Assembly: GCA_034433995.1 (NCBI GenBank)
Contig: DAOTZU010000210.1
Location: 1 to 29,292 of the forward strand
Source: DAOTZU01 sp034433995
GTDB taxonomy: Bacteria > Chloroflexota > Anaerolineae > UBA1429
Length of the DNA stretch: 29,292 nt
Direction: 5' to 3'
Below are positions 16,398 to 23,318 of this stretch, piece by piece. How positions within the stretch are numbered: position 1 is the first letter of the stretch; each line of letters begins with the position of its first letter. Below the pieces are notes generated by a model that saw only the letters and a list, made by a program, of their open reading frames with translations, was not told the DNA's origin and did not search any database. Position numbers and translations under genes: made by a program.

Positions 16398-17006
16398 TCA
16401 ACGGGCCGAGCGGGCGGCCAGGCGCAACGCGCCACCGTCCCACACCGCCGCCAGGGCGGCCACCGGGTGTTCGTAGGCGCAGGTGTAGATGGCCGCACAG
16501 AGCTCCTCCGGCGTCTCGCTGGCCAAAGAGATGGGTGTCGGCTCGGTGCACTCGTAGGTGGCCACCAGAAAGGCCTCGCCCGGCGCCGGCGCCATCCGCC
16601 GCACCCAGAGCTTGTCGGCGCCCACGAACGCCAAATACCCTTGGCCCGCGGCGGCATCCAACGCCGCCGCCACGCGCGGCGTGTTGTATTGATCGCGCTC
16701 GTAATCCAGCGCCAACAGGGTCAGCGCCAGAGCATCGCGCAGGCCGTAGCCAAGCTGCGCCTTCTCCAAGATGGGATCCACCTGGCTGCCGTTGCCCACC
16801 ACCACCACGCTCCCTTGGGAGCGCAGGCAATTATACGAGATGTAGGGATTATCCGTGGGGGCGGCATCGGCCGTGGGCAACACCACAGCCCGATCCTGCT
16901 TGAGCAGGATATACCGATTGGGAAAAGAGCGCGAAGAGACGCGATAGCCCACGTACCAGGCGCCCGCTGCCGTCCGACCCAGGAGCACAAACCGTCCGAT
17001 GTACAC
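16398..17006 (-). CDS. purO: IMP cyclohydrolase, archaeal PurO type
   Basis: A 202-residue protein of the IMP_cyclohyd family. Archaeal PurO closes the purine ring of FAICAR to give IMP, the last step of purine synthesis. The family signatures run along its length: YIGRFVLLG at the N-terminus, YRVSSRSFPNR (about 21-31), NPYISYNCLR (about 53-62), VVVVGNGSQVDPI, RDALALTLLALDYERD, YNTPRVAAAL and ATYECTEPTP. Translation starts at GTG 17006 after AAGGGAGGG. It lies 12 bases behind the UroD-like gene and is surely co-transcribed with it. Bacteria normally use the unrelated C- or N-terminal half of bifunctional PurH, so this is unusual. A divergent function in the same fold cannot be excluded. Confidence 0.85.
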   Translation of the reverse strand: MYIGRFVLLGRTAAGAWYVGYRVSSRSFPNRYILLKQDRAVVLPTADAAPTDNPYISYNCLRSQGSVVVVGNGSQVDPILEKAQLGYGLRDALALTLLALDYERDQYNTPRVAAALDAAAGQGYLAFVGADKLWVRRMAPAPGEAFLVATYECTEPTPISLASETPEELCAAIYTCAYEHPVAALAAVWDGGALRLAARSAR

Positions 17007-17018
17007 GCGATCCCTCCC

Positions 17019-18080
17019 TTACGAGACCCAGCCGGCCTCGTAGCCCGTCTCATACATGGCCACGATATTCTCCGCCGGGCTGACGGCCTGGATGTTATGG
17101 CAGGGCGCCAGGATGTAGCCGCCCCCCGCGCCCAGGATGCGCAAGTTATCCAACACCTCCTGGCGCACCTCCGCCACCGTGCCAAAGGCGAGAGTATACT
17201 GATTATCCACACCGCCGTGGAAGATCAACCGGTCGCCGAAATCCCGCTTCAGCCCTTCGCGATCCATCCCTTTGCAGCGCCACTGGATGGGGTTGAGCAC
17301 ATCAATGCCGGCCGCGATCATATCCGGGATGATGTCGCGGATGGCGCCGTCGTTATGGTGAAAGACAAAGGCTCCGGCCTGGTGGGCCAGGTCAATGATC
17401 CGCTTCATCCGTGGAATGAGGAACTCGTGGATCTGGGCGGGGGAGAACATCAGCCCTTCTTGCGCGCCCATATCCTCGGCCACATAGGTGATCATCACCT
17501 GGCCGGGGATGGCCTCATAGATGCGCAAGGTGTTCTGGTAGGCCAGCTCAAAGAGCTTGTCCAGGCAATAGTGGACGATCTCGGGGTTCAGCACCAGGTC
17601 CATAAAGGCCTGCTCCTGGCCGCGGAGGTTCTTGTAGATGAGGAACGGCTCCGAGCCACCGCCGCGGATGGGATAGTCTTCGTAGCCCCTGATCTGTTGG
17701 GGGATATCGCTATAATCGTACCAATCGGGGCTGGGCCAGCGATAGTTGGCCTCGATCTCTTCCACCGAGTTGTAGCGGGCCAGGGGGCACTCCACTACCT
17801 CGTTATAGGTGCCCGTGCCGTAATCCACCTCGCGATATTTGACGCCAAAAACGTCCTGTCCCTCCGGGATGGGCGGACCCACATAGCGCGGGGATACGGT
17901 GATGGGCCGATCAATGTGCAACCGCCGCAACATCTCCCATTCGTCGGCCAAGCCCAGATATTTGAGTAGCTTGTCCCGGGCCTCCGGCGTCGTCCAGTAA
18001 TCCATGGGTACGCGGTCGGGCTTTTGGCGGCGCAGCACGGCCAGCCAACGCTCACGAGGGGTCATCGTCTCCTTGGGCAT
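17019..18080 (-). CDS. Uroporphyrinogen decarboxylase-like (COG0407/MtaA-like) protein
   Basis: A 353-residue TIM-barrel protein of the UroD/MtaA superfamily. Residues 6-28 (MTPRERWLAVLRRQKPDRVP) are the family opening. FHHNDGAIRDI (H241, H242, D244) and LAPCHNIQA (C327) occupy the places where MtaA/CmuA methyltransferases bind zinc through H-x-C and a distant Cys, but the first Cys is absent. GGVDNQYTL is the usual strand before the C-terminal GTVAEVR helix. True HemE arginines at the N-terminus are not seen, so haem synthesis is unlikely. The ATG at 18080 is preceded by AGGAGG. The frame is open to 18224, but that would cross the promoter. Substrate is unknown; a one-carbon or corrinoid-linked role is only suggested by family. 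Confidence 0.8.
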   Translation of the reverse strand: MPKETMTPRERWLAVLRRQKPDRVPMDYWTTPEARDKLLKYLGLADEWEMLRRLHIDRPITVSPRYVGPPIPEGQDVFGVKYREVDYGTGTYNEVVECPLARYNSVEEIEANYRWPSPDWYDYSDIPQQIRGYEDYPIRGGGSEPFLIYKNLRGQEQAFMDLVLNPEIVHYCLDKLFELAYQNTLRIYEAIPGQVMITYVAEDMGAQEGLMFSPAQIHEFLIPRMKRIIDLAHQAGAFVFHHNDGAIRDIIPDMIAAGIDVLNPIQWRCKGMDREGLKRDFGDRLIFHGGVDNQYTLAFGTVAEVRQEVLDNLRILGAGGGYILAPCHNIQAVSPAENIVAMYETGYEAGWVS

Positions 18081-18117
18081 AGAACCTCCTGTAAGTGCAA
18101 CAGGCGGAAACGGCACC

Positions 18118-18146
18118 ATTGTAACGCGGGGCGGGACGCGGGTCAA
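18118..18146 (-). promoter_or_regulatory. Promoter of the UroD-like/PurO-like operon
   Basis: On the minus strand -35 TTGACC (18146-18141) and -10 TACAAT (18123-18118) are 17 bases apart, each five of six to consensus. The start point near 18111 gives a leader of about 30 bases ending in AGGAGG. The remaining gap to 18242 shows no gene. Confidence 0.75.
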
Positions 18147-18242
18147 ACAAATCCCCTGGCGGCATCCAACGCGGGTCTCATGCCTCGATGGGAAGAAGCC
18201 AAGGGTGGGAATTTCCGCGTCCACGCCTCTTGTGCCGTGCCG

Positions 18243-19295
18243 TTAGGCCTCCGCAAAGGGCGTCCCTTGTTTTGCCAGGGAGATGACCCGCATCACCTCC
18301 ACCGCCTCCTCCAGCCGGATGGGGAAGGGCGCCCCCTCGCGCACGGCGCGATAGAGCTCATCCCAAATGGTGGTCATATCCATCTTGTGGGCCGGGTTGA
18401 CGGGGAAGCTCTCCTCGATCCACGGGAGCGGCTCTGGGCTGCCGAAGGAGGTGCCCGGTGTGCCGGGGTCCGCCTGGCGCGGCGGCAGGGGCTTTTGCGG
18501 ATCGAGATATTTGAGGGTGATGGTCTTTTCATCGGGGCAGACCAGCGCGCCTTTGGTGCCAAAGATGAGATACACCGGTTCGCCGATAGCCGCGCCGCCG
18601 CTGATCTCCAGATCCACCACCCGACCGTTCTCGCCGGTGAGGACGATGTGCAAGTGATCCTCGGCATCGCCCACGGCGGCGACGCGCCGCACGTCGCTCC
18701 AGATGCTCTTGACGGGGGATTCCAGGAAACGCAAGGCATGGTCAATGATGTGCGGGCCCCAGTTCAGCATCATCCCGCCGCCGAAGGCCTTCAGGGTTTG
18801 CCAATCGTCGCGGCGCTGATAGCTCAGGCGACGCAGCTTGACCTCATACACCTCGCCCAAGATGCCGGAGGCGATGATCTCGCGGATATGCTGAAAGGCC
18901 GGCTCGAAACGGCGGTTGTGGCGGATGTACAGCTTGCCCTTGGCGTGGGCGGCGATGCGCTGCAATTCCGCTGCCTCTTCATAGGTGACGCAGATGGGTT
19001 TTTCCAAAAAGACGTCCTTGCCCGCCTCCAGGGCCAGCTTGGCGTGGGCGAAATGGTCGCAGGAGAGGGTAGCGATATCCACCATCTCCACGGCCGGGTC
19101 GGCCACCAGATCCTCGATGCGCTCGTAGGCCAGGCAATCGTAGCGCGCCACGGCCTGTTCGCGCCGCTCGGCGATCAAGTCGCAGACGGCGACGATGCGG
19201 AACTTGTCCTCCCGGCCCTGCAACTCGGCGCAGTGCATACCCCAGCCCGCGCGCCCCAAACCCACGATGCCCAAACGAATGGGTGCTGCACTCAT
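18243..19295 (-). CDS. Gfo/Idh/MocA-family NAD(P)-dependent oxidoreductase
   Basis: A 350-residue sugar or inositol dehydrogenase-type enzyme. The Rossmann fold shows G12-L-G14-R-A-G17 near the N-terminus, then VAVCDL. The family E98-K99-P100 motif (FLEKPICVTYEEA) carries the conserved lysine. WGPHIIDHALRF in the second half holds the usual DxxxH-like active-site segment. Lengths of both domains are normal. The ATG at 19295 has GGGAGGG about a dozen bases upstream. An in-frame start 14 codons earlier lacks support. Substrate is not predictable from sequence; the many sugar-related genes in the window suggest a carbohydrate. It shares a short divergent region with the tRNA-Arg gene, and I saw no clear promoter for it there. 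Confidence 0.88.
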   Translation of the reverse strand: MSAAPIRLGIVGLGRAGWGMHCAELQGREDKFRIVAVCDLIAERREQAVARYDCLAYERIEDLVADPAVEMVDIATLSCDHFAHAKLALEAGKDVFLEKPICVTYEEAAELQRIAAHAKGKLYIRHNRRFEPAFQHIREIIASGILGEVYEVKLRRLSYQRRDDWQTLKAFGGGMMLNWGPHIIDHALRFLESPVKSIWSDVRRVAAVGDAEDHLHIVLTGENGRVVDLEISGGAAIGEPVYLIFGTKGALVCPDEKTITLKYLDPQKPLPPRQADPGTPGTSFGSPEPLPWIEESFPVNPAHKMDMTTIWDELYRAVREGAPFPIRLEEAVEVMRVISLAKQGTPFAEA

Positions 19296-19348
19296 GGAAC
19301 GTAACCCTCCCAGCAGAGTGATTTCCGCAATCGGCATGCAGCCGAATC

Positions 19349-19377
19349 TTGCCTCTCACGGCCCGTTGTGCTATACT
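19349..19377 (+). promoter_or_regulatory. Promoter of tRNA-Arg
   Basis: The -35 TTGCCT (19349-19354) and -10 TATACT (19372-19377) are 17 bases apart. The start point near 19384 is six bases before the mature tRNA, so the 5' leader is very short. Confidence 0.7.
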
Positions 19378-19389
19378 GGCCTTGCTTCC

Positions 19390-19462
19390 GCCCCAGTAGC
19401 TCAGAGGATAGAGCAGAGGTTTCCTAAACCTTTGGCCGGGGGTTCAACTCCCTCCTGGGGCG
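19390..19462 (+). tRNA. tRNA-Arg (anticodon CCT)
   Basis: A full 73-base cloverleaf. The acceptor arm is GCCCCAG with CTGGGGC. The D arm is GCTC/GAGC with an 8-base loop. The anticodon arm is GAGGT/ACCTT with loop TTCCTAA, giving CCT (reads AGG) after T33. The T arm is GGGGG/CCCTC with loop TTCAACT, and the discriminator is G. The 3' CCA is not encoded and must be added. Confidence 0.95.
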
Positions 19463-19642
19463 CTGGCCACAAGCCATCATGGCTGATGATTATAGCACCG
19501 AACATCTTTTTCGGCCACGCCCCAGGGGCGCAAGCACCTGGGGCGTTATGTTTCATGGCGTTGGGCCGGGGTCTTACCTGCTTTTGATCCTATCCCATAA
19601 CAAAGATGGGCCAAACCCTTGCCCTGGGCTGGCCCGTCTCTG
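19463..19642. other. Spacer between convergent tRNA genes
   Basis: No coding gene is supported here; the open frames lack ribosome sites and known motifs. Apart from the hairpin at 19517-19546 I see nothing in it. Confidence 0.5.
19517..19546 (+). terminator. Probable terminator of tRNA-Arg
   Basis: Ten-base perfect arms ACGCCCCAGG (19517-19526) and CCTGGGGCGT (19537-19546) enclose a 10-base loop and are followed by TATGTTTC. The second arm repeats nine bases of the tRNA-Arg 3' end. Confidence 0.55.
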
Positions 19643-19716
19643 TCGGGGCGAGACGATTTGAACGTCCGACCACTTGAACCCCATTCAAGTGCGCTACCTG
19701 GCTGCGCTACGCCCCG
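19643..19716 (-). tRNA. tRNA-Pro (anticodon GGG)
   Basis: A 74-base cloverleaf on the minus strand. The acceptor arm is CGGGGCG with CGCCCCG. The D arm is GCGC/GCGC with a 9-base loop. The anticodon arm is CTTGA/TCAAG with loop ATGGGGT, giving GGG with G37 as usual for proline. The T arm is GGACG/CGTCT with loop TTCAAAT, and the discriminator is A. CCA is not encoded. Confidence 0.95.
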
Positions 19717-19727
19717 TTACAGCTGCG

Positions 19728-19756
19728 AGTATAGCACGCTTTGGGGCTTTTGCCAA
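19728..19756 (-). promoter_or_regulatory. Promoter of tRNA-Pro
   Basis: On the minus strand -35 TTGGCA (19756-19751) and -10 TATACT (19733-19728) are 17 bases apart. The start point is a few bases before the tRNA, the same layout as for tRNA-Arg. Confidence 0.7.
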
Positions 19757-19789
19757 ATCGCCAAAGCGCCAAAGTAAAGCAAGATTTAC

Positions 19790-19818
19790 TTCTCAAGGAT
19801 GCATTTTCGTGCTATAAT
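19790..19818 (+). promoter_or_regulatory. Promoter of the arrestin-like protein gene
   Basis: A perfect -10 TATAAT (19813-19818) follows a weaker -35 TTCTCA (19790-19795) by 17 bases. The leader is about 54 bases and ends in AAGGAGG. Confidence 0.6.
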
Positions 19819-19878
19819 AACCCATGTAAGTGAACGGTGCCCAACATCTCGCTCCATCCCTGCAAAGGAGGAGTGCCG

Positions 19879-21108
19879 ATGAAGCGATCCTCGCCGTGGC
19901 TGCGCGCCATCCTGGCACTGCTCGAACGGTGGCCGCTGCTCGGTCAGCTACAGAGCAACACCCGCCAAGGGATGCTTTCCGGCTTGGCGCTGGGCACCTT
20001 GGGCTTGCTCCTCATCGGGGGGCTGCTGGGCTTGTGGAACCGCGGCACCGGCGGGGCCATCGTGGGCGGGATCAGCGGAGCCGTGGCCGGCGGCATCCTG
20101 GGGGCCGTCATTGGCGCCATTGTGGGCACGCGCACCCTGCCCCAAGAGGGCCAGGCCTCCCTCACCCTCAGCCTGGAGCGCGGCGAGGCCCGCTACATGC
20201 CGGGGGAATGCCTTAGCGGCACGGTGGAGGTGCGGGCCGAGAATACCCTCAGAATTGCGGGGGCGCGGGTTTACCTGGTATGCCGAGGCTTTTACACCCA
20301 TGACCGGGTGGATGGCCAACAGGCCGAGCCCGAATTTGTGCGCGACGAGCGCCAATATTACCTCCAGGAACAACAGCTTTTGCCCTCCATGCTCTTGCGC
20401 AAAGGGACGATCCACCGCCAGGCCTTTCGCTTTACCTTGCCCAAGGAGGCACTGCCCACCCATCACGGCTATATCTGCGCCCTGCGTTGGACCCTCCACG
20501 CCTTGGTGGAGATCCCCGACCTCCCGGAGCTCAAGGCCAACCGCGAGATCTATGTGGAGGCGCTGCCGGCGACCTTTCCCTCCGTCAACGAAGGGTATCA
20601 ATCCATCACCAACGCCGCCCCCTGTCAGCTCATCCTCACCCTGCCTCAGGTGGTCTATGCCGAGGGCGAAGTGGTGCGCGGCCGGGCCTACCTCACCCCT
20701 TCGGAGGTGCTGGCGGTGGACGAGGTGCGGGCGGTCCTCCTGCGGGTGGAGAATACCCCCGCCGGCGATGACCACATCGTTTACGTGAACCCTCTAGACC
20801 CGCTGGCCGACCAATGGCAGGGGGAGCGGCGCCCCGGCGGGCAGGGGACCACCTATGTCTGGCTGGAGGACGAGACCACTCTCAGTGGCCCGCTGCGCCT
20901 GAACCCGGCGGAATCCGCCGCCTTCCCCTTTGCCCTCACCATCCCCGCCCAATGGCGGCCCACCTTGGTCAGCCCCGATGGCAAGGTCATCTGGAAGGTG
21001 GGCATCCTCGTCTCGCCGGTGGGGCGCTCCACCGTGCGGGTCTTTCATGAGGTGCTGGTGCACACCGGCGCGCGGGAGGTGACGGAGATGATCAAGGATG
21101 AAGGTTAA
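19879..21108 (+). CDS. Membrane-anchored protein with two arrestin-like beta-sandwich domains
   Basis: A 409-residue protein of unknown function. Residues 1-30 are basic and amphipathic. Residues about 31-50 (MLSGLALGTLGLLLIGGLLGLW) and about 57-80 (a glycine-zipper run with GGAIVGGISGAVAGGIL) form a membrane hairpin, leaving the rest in the cytoplasm. Domain one (about 90-235) has the arrestin/Spo0M pattern: a strand, then ARYMPGECLSGTVEVRAE, then GARVYLVCRGFYT, and later FRFTLPKEALPTHHG followed by ALRWTLHALVEIPD. Domain two (about 240-400) repeats it: VVYAEGEVVRGRAYL, VRAVLLRVENT, FPFALTIPAQWRPT, and KVIWKVGILV. The ATG at 19879 follows AAGGAGG; an upstream in-frame ATG at 19837 has no ribosome site. 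It stands alone upstream of ffh. The fold assignment is by pattern, and a scaffold or sorting role is only a guess. Confidence 0.7.
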   Translation: MKRSSPWLRAILALLERWPLLGQLQSNTRQGMLSGLALGTLGLLLIGGLLGLWNRGTGGAIVGGISGAVAGGILGAVIGAIVGTRTLPQEGQASLTLSLERGEARYMPGECLSGTVEVRAENTLRIAGARVYLVCRGFYTHDRVDGQQAEPEFVRDERQYYLQEQQLLPSMLLRKGTIHRQAFRFTLPKEALPTHHGYICALRWTLHALVEIPDLPELKANREIYVEALPATFPSVNEGYQSITNAAPCQLILTLPQVVYAEGEVVRGRAYLTPSEVLAVDEVRAVLLRVENTPAGDDHIVYVNPLDPLADQWQGERRPGGQGTTYVWLEDETTLSGPLRLNPAESAAFPFALTIPAQWRPTLVSPDGKVIWKVGILVSPVGRSTVRVFHEVLVHTGAREVTEMIKDEG

Positions 21109-21125
21109 AAGGCGCGCTGATTCCT

Positions 21126-21154
21126 TTGACGATTTTCCCCCTTTCCGCTAGAAT
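21126..21154 (+). promoter_or_regulatory. Promoter of ffh
   Basis: The -35 TTGACG (21126-21131) and -10 TAGAAT (21149-21154) are 17 bases apart, each five of six to consensus. The leader before the GTG start is about 32 bases. Confidence 0.75.
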
Positions 21155-21192
21155 AGCCCCATCATCACCTTTGAACGCCGCAAGGATGAACC

Positions 21193-22515
21193 GTGTTTGA
21201 TTCCCTGGCCGACCGCATCCAAGAGACCTTCCGCAAGCTGGCGCGCAAGGGCCGCCTGACGGAGGCGGACGTCAACGAGAGCCTGCGCGAGGTGCGCCTG
21301 GCGCTGTTGGAGGCCGATGTCAACTATCGCGTGGTGAAGGCGCTGACCCAGCGCATCGCCGAGAGGGCCGTGGGCGCGGAGGTGTTGAAATCCCTCACGC
21401 CGGCCCAGATGGTGGTCAAGATCGTCCATGAGGAGCTGATCGCCCTGCTGGGCCCGGCGGAACGGTTAAATTTGGGGGGCCAGCCGCCGGCGGTGATCAT
21501 GCTGGTGGGTCTGCAAGGTTCGGGCAAGACCACCATGGCCGCTAAATTGGCCCTGTACCTGCGCAACCAAGGGCAGCGGCCCCTCTTGGTGGCGGCGGAT
21601 ACGTATCGGCCGGCGGCCATCACCCAATTGGAGACCCTGGGCCGGCAGATCAACATCCCCGTGCACGGCGAGGGCAACCGCGTGCCGCCGCCCGAGATCT
21701 GCGCCAACGCCCTCAAGCGGGCCAAGAAGGAAGCCCTCAGTGTGGTGATCCTGGATACGGCCGGCCGCTTGCAGATTGACGAGCGGATGATGGCCGAGCT
21801 GGAGCAGATCCGCAAGCTGACCCAGCCACAGGAGGTGCTCCTCATTGCAGATGCCATGACCGGCCAAGAGGCCGTGGCTGTGGCGGAAGAGTTCAACAAG
21901 CGGGTGGGGCTGACGGGCCTGATCCTCACCAAGGTGGATGGTGACGCTCGAGGCGGCGCGGCCCTTTCCATGCGCTATGTGACGGGCGTGCCCATCAAGT
22001 TCATGGGTGTGGGCGAGAAACCCTCCGATCTGGAGGTCTTTTACCCCGACCGGCTGGCCTCACGCATCCTGGGCATGGGCGATGTGCTCACCCTCATCGA
22101 GCGGGCCGAGGCCCAGGTGACCGAGGAGCAGGCGCGCAAGATGGAGGAAAAGCTGCGCGCGGCCAGCTTCACCCTGGAGGATTTTATCGAGCAGCTCCAC
22201 ATGCTGAAAAAGATGGGCCCCCTCAGCGACCTTTTGGCCATGATCCCCGGCTTTCAACAGGTGAGCAAGCAGTTGCCCAGCGATGTGACGGAGAAGGGCC
22301 TGAAGGTAACCGAGGCGATCATCAATTCCATGACCAAAGAGGAACGCCGCAACCCCAAGATCATCAACGCCAGCCGCAAGCGGCGCATTGCCCAGGGGAG
22401 CGGCACCAGCGTGCAAGAGGTCAACCAACTGCTGCGCCAGTTCGCCCAGATGCAGCAGATGATGAAACAGATGTCCAGCGGCCGCGGCCGTGGGCTGATG
22501 TCCTTTTTCCGCTGA
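21193..22515 (+). CDS. ffh: Signal recognition particle GTPase Ffh (SRP54)
   Basis: A 440-residue GTPase that, with SRP RNA, binds nascent signal sequences and delivers ribosomes to FtsY at the membrane. The N domain opens MFDSLADRIQETFRKL. The G domain has the P-loop from about residue 106 (GLQGSGKTT), DTYRPAA, DTAGRLQIDE and TKVDGDARGGAALS. The C-terminal methionine-rich M domain (from about residue 305) includes KMGPLSDLLAMIPGF, the RNA-binding RRxxIAxGSG-like RKRRIAQGSGTSV, and a final MQQMMKQM. It starts with GTG at 21193 after AAGGATG. Length is normal. It leads the ffh-rpsP-khpA-rimM cluster typical of bacteria. Confidence 0.97.
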   Translation: MFDSLADRIQETFRKLARKGRLTEADVNESLREVRLALLEADVNYRVVKALTQRIAERAVGAEVLKSLTPAQMVVKIVHEELIALLGPAERLNLGGQPPAVIMLVGLQGSGKTTMAAKLALYLRNQGQRPLLVAADTYRPAAITQLETLGRQINIPVHGEGNRVPPPEICANALKRAKKEALSVVILDTAGRLQIDERMMAELEQIRKLTQPQEVLLIADAMTGQEAVAVAEEFNKRVGLTGLILTKVDGDARGGAALSMRYVTGVPIKFMGVGEKPSDLEVFYPDRLASRILGMGDVLTLIERAEAQVTEEQARKMEEKLRAASFTLEDFIEQLHMLKKMGPLSDLLAMIPGFQQVSKQLPSDVTEKGLKVTEAIINSMTKEERRNPKIINASRKRRIAQGSGTSVQEVNQLLRQFAQMQQMMKQMSSGRGRGLMSFFR

Positions 22516-22531
22516 GGCCCCTTGCCGAGTT

Positions 22532-22560
22532 TTGGAGACTGGGCGTGATTGGGTTATAAT
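22532..22560 (+). promoter_or_regulatory. Promoter of rpsP
   Basis: The -35 TTGGAG (22532-22537) and a perfect -10 TATAAT (22555-22560) are 17 bases apart. The start point near 22567 gives an unusually long leader of about 110 bases that contains a structured repeat. Confidence 0.7.
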
Positions 22561-22590
22561 AACCGAGGTGTATTTTACTCTGGAGACAAG

Positions 22591-22645
22591 GAACACCGAG
22601 ATTTGCTTCGCTCCTTTCTCCGTGTCCGCTGTGTCTCGGTGGTGA
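22591..22645. repeat. CCGTG/GTGTC-type dispersed repeat in the rpsP leader
   Basis: The half from 22617 to 22645 matches 24963-24991 at 25 of 29 positions. An 8-base inverted pair CACCGAGA (22594-22601) and TCTCGGTG (22634-22641) lets it fold. It lies between the rpsP promoter and its ribosome site. Confidence 0.65.
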
Positions 22646-22678
22646 AATTGAACACGCAAAGAGGGTGAGATTAGCAGC

Positions 22679-22966
22679 ATGGTAAGAATCCGTTTGACCC
22701 GTGTCGGCGCCAAGAAACAACCTAGCTATCGTGTGGTGGTGGCGGATCAGCGTTCGCCCCGCGATGGCCGCTTTATCGAGATCATCGGCCACTATAACCC
22801 GCGCACAGAGCCGCCCACCTTTGTCATCCAAGAGGACCGTGTCCTCTATTGGTTGCGCCAGGGGGCGCAGCCCAGCGAGGCGCTGGCCCCGATGTTGAAA
22901 AAGGCCGGCGTGTTCGACAAACTCGCCGGCGCCAAGGCCGGCGATGCGGCGACGCCCGATGCTTAA
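22679..22966 (+). CDS. rpsP: 30S ribosomal protein S16
   Basis: A 95-residue small-subunit protein that binds 16S rRNA early in assembly. It opens with MVRIRLTRVGAKKQPSY and has RVVVADQRSPRDGRFIE and GHYNPR, all hallmarks of bS16. The 15 residues at the C-terminus (Ala/Gly/Asp-rich) are lineage-specific. The ATG follows AGAGGGTGAG at a slightly long spacing. It lies 163 bases after ffh with its own promoter. Confidence 0.97.
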   Translation: MVRIRLTRVGAKKQPSYRVVVADQRSPRDGRFIEIIGHYNPRTEPPTFVIQEDRVLYWLRQGAQPSEALAPMLKKAGVFDKLAGAKAGDAATPDA

Positions 22967-22999
22967 GGGCGCCCCAGAGCCCGGGCTGGAGGGGAACCG

Positions 23000-23230
23000 A
23001 TGAAAGACCTCATCGAATACATGGCCAAATCCCTGGTGGATAAACCGGAACAGGTGCAGGTCATCCAGATCCGCGGCGCGCAAACGTTGATCTACAAGCT
23101 GGTGGTGGCCCCCGAGGACAAGGGCTGGGTCATCGGCCGGCATGGGCGGGTGGCCAACGCCATGCGCACCCTGCTGCGGGTGGCGTCCTTGGTGCGCGGC
23201 GGGCGCCAGGCCACTTTGGAGATCGCCTGA
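23000..23230 (+). CDS. khpA: KH-domain RNA-binding protein KhpA
   Basis: A 76-residue single KH domain with the GxxG loop in WVIGRHGRVANAMRTLL. The family pairs with KhpB/Jag to bind RNAs tied to cell division and translation. MKDLIEYMAKSLVDKPEQV is the typical N-terminus. The ATG has GGAGGGG upstream. It lies 33 bases after rpsP in the standard rpsP-khpA-rimM order. Confidence 0.95.
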   Translation: MKDLIEYMAKSLVDKPEQVQVIQIRGAQTLIYKLVVAPEDKGWVIGRHGRVANAMRTLLRVASLVRGGRQATLEIA

Positions 23231-23255
23231 GCGCCGTACCCGCTAGAGCTTGGTG

Positions 23256-23290
23256 AGGCGACGTCCTTTGGGGGCCGTCGCCTTGTTTTC
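23256..23290 (+). terminator. Rho-independent terminator or attenuator between khpA and rimM
   Basis: Eight-base perfect arms AGGCGACG (23256-23263) and CGTCGCCT (23276-23283) with a 12-base loop are followed by TGTTTTCTT. It sits inside what looks like one operon, so it may reduce rather than abolish read-through into rimM. Confidence 0.7.
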
Positions 23291-23318
23291 TTACCGACCA
23301 CTCCGCCGCGAGAGCACC

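Noticed and set aside
21109..21192. SRP RNA gene beside ffh
   Set aside because: The gap of 84 bases has only a promoter and no conserved SRP RNA tetraloop stem.
23250..23318. Earlier start for RimM at 23250
   Set aside because: The extension would be coded by the terminator hairpin and precedes the conserved family N-terminus.
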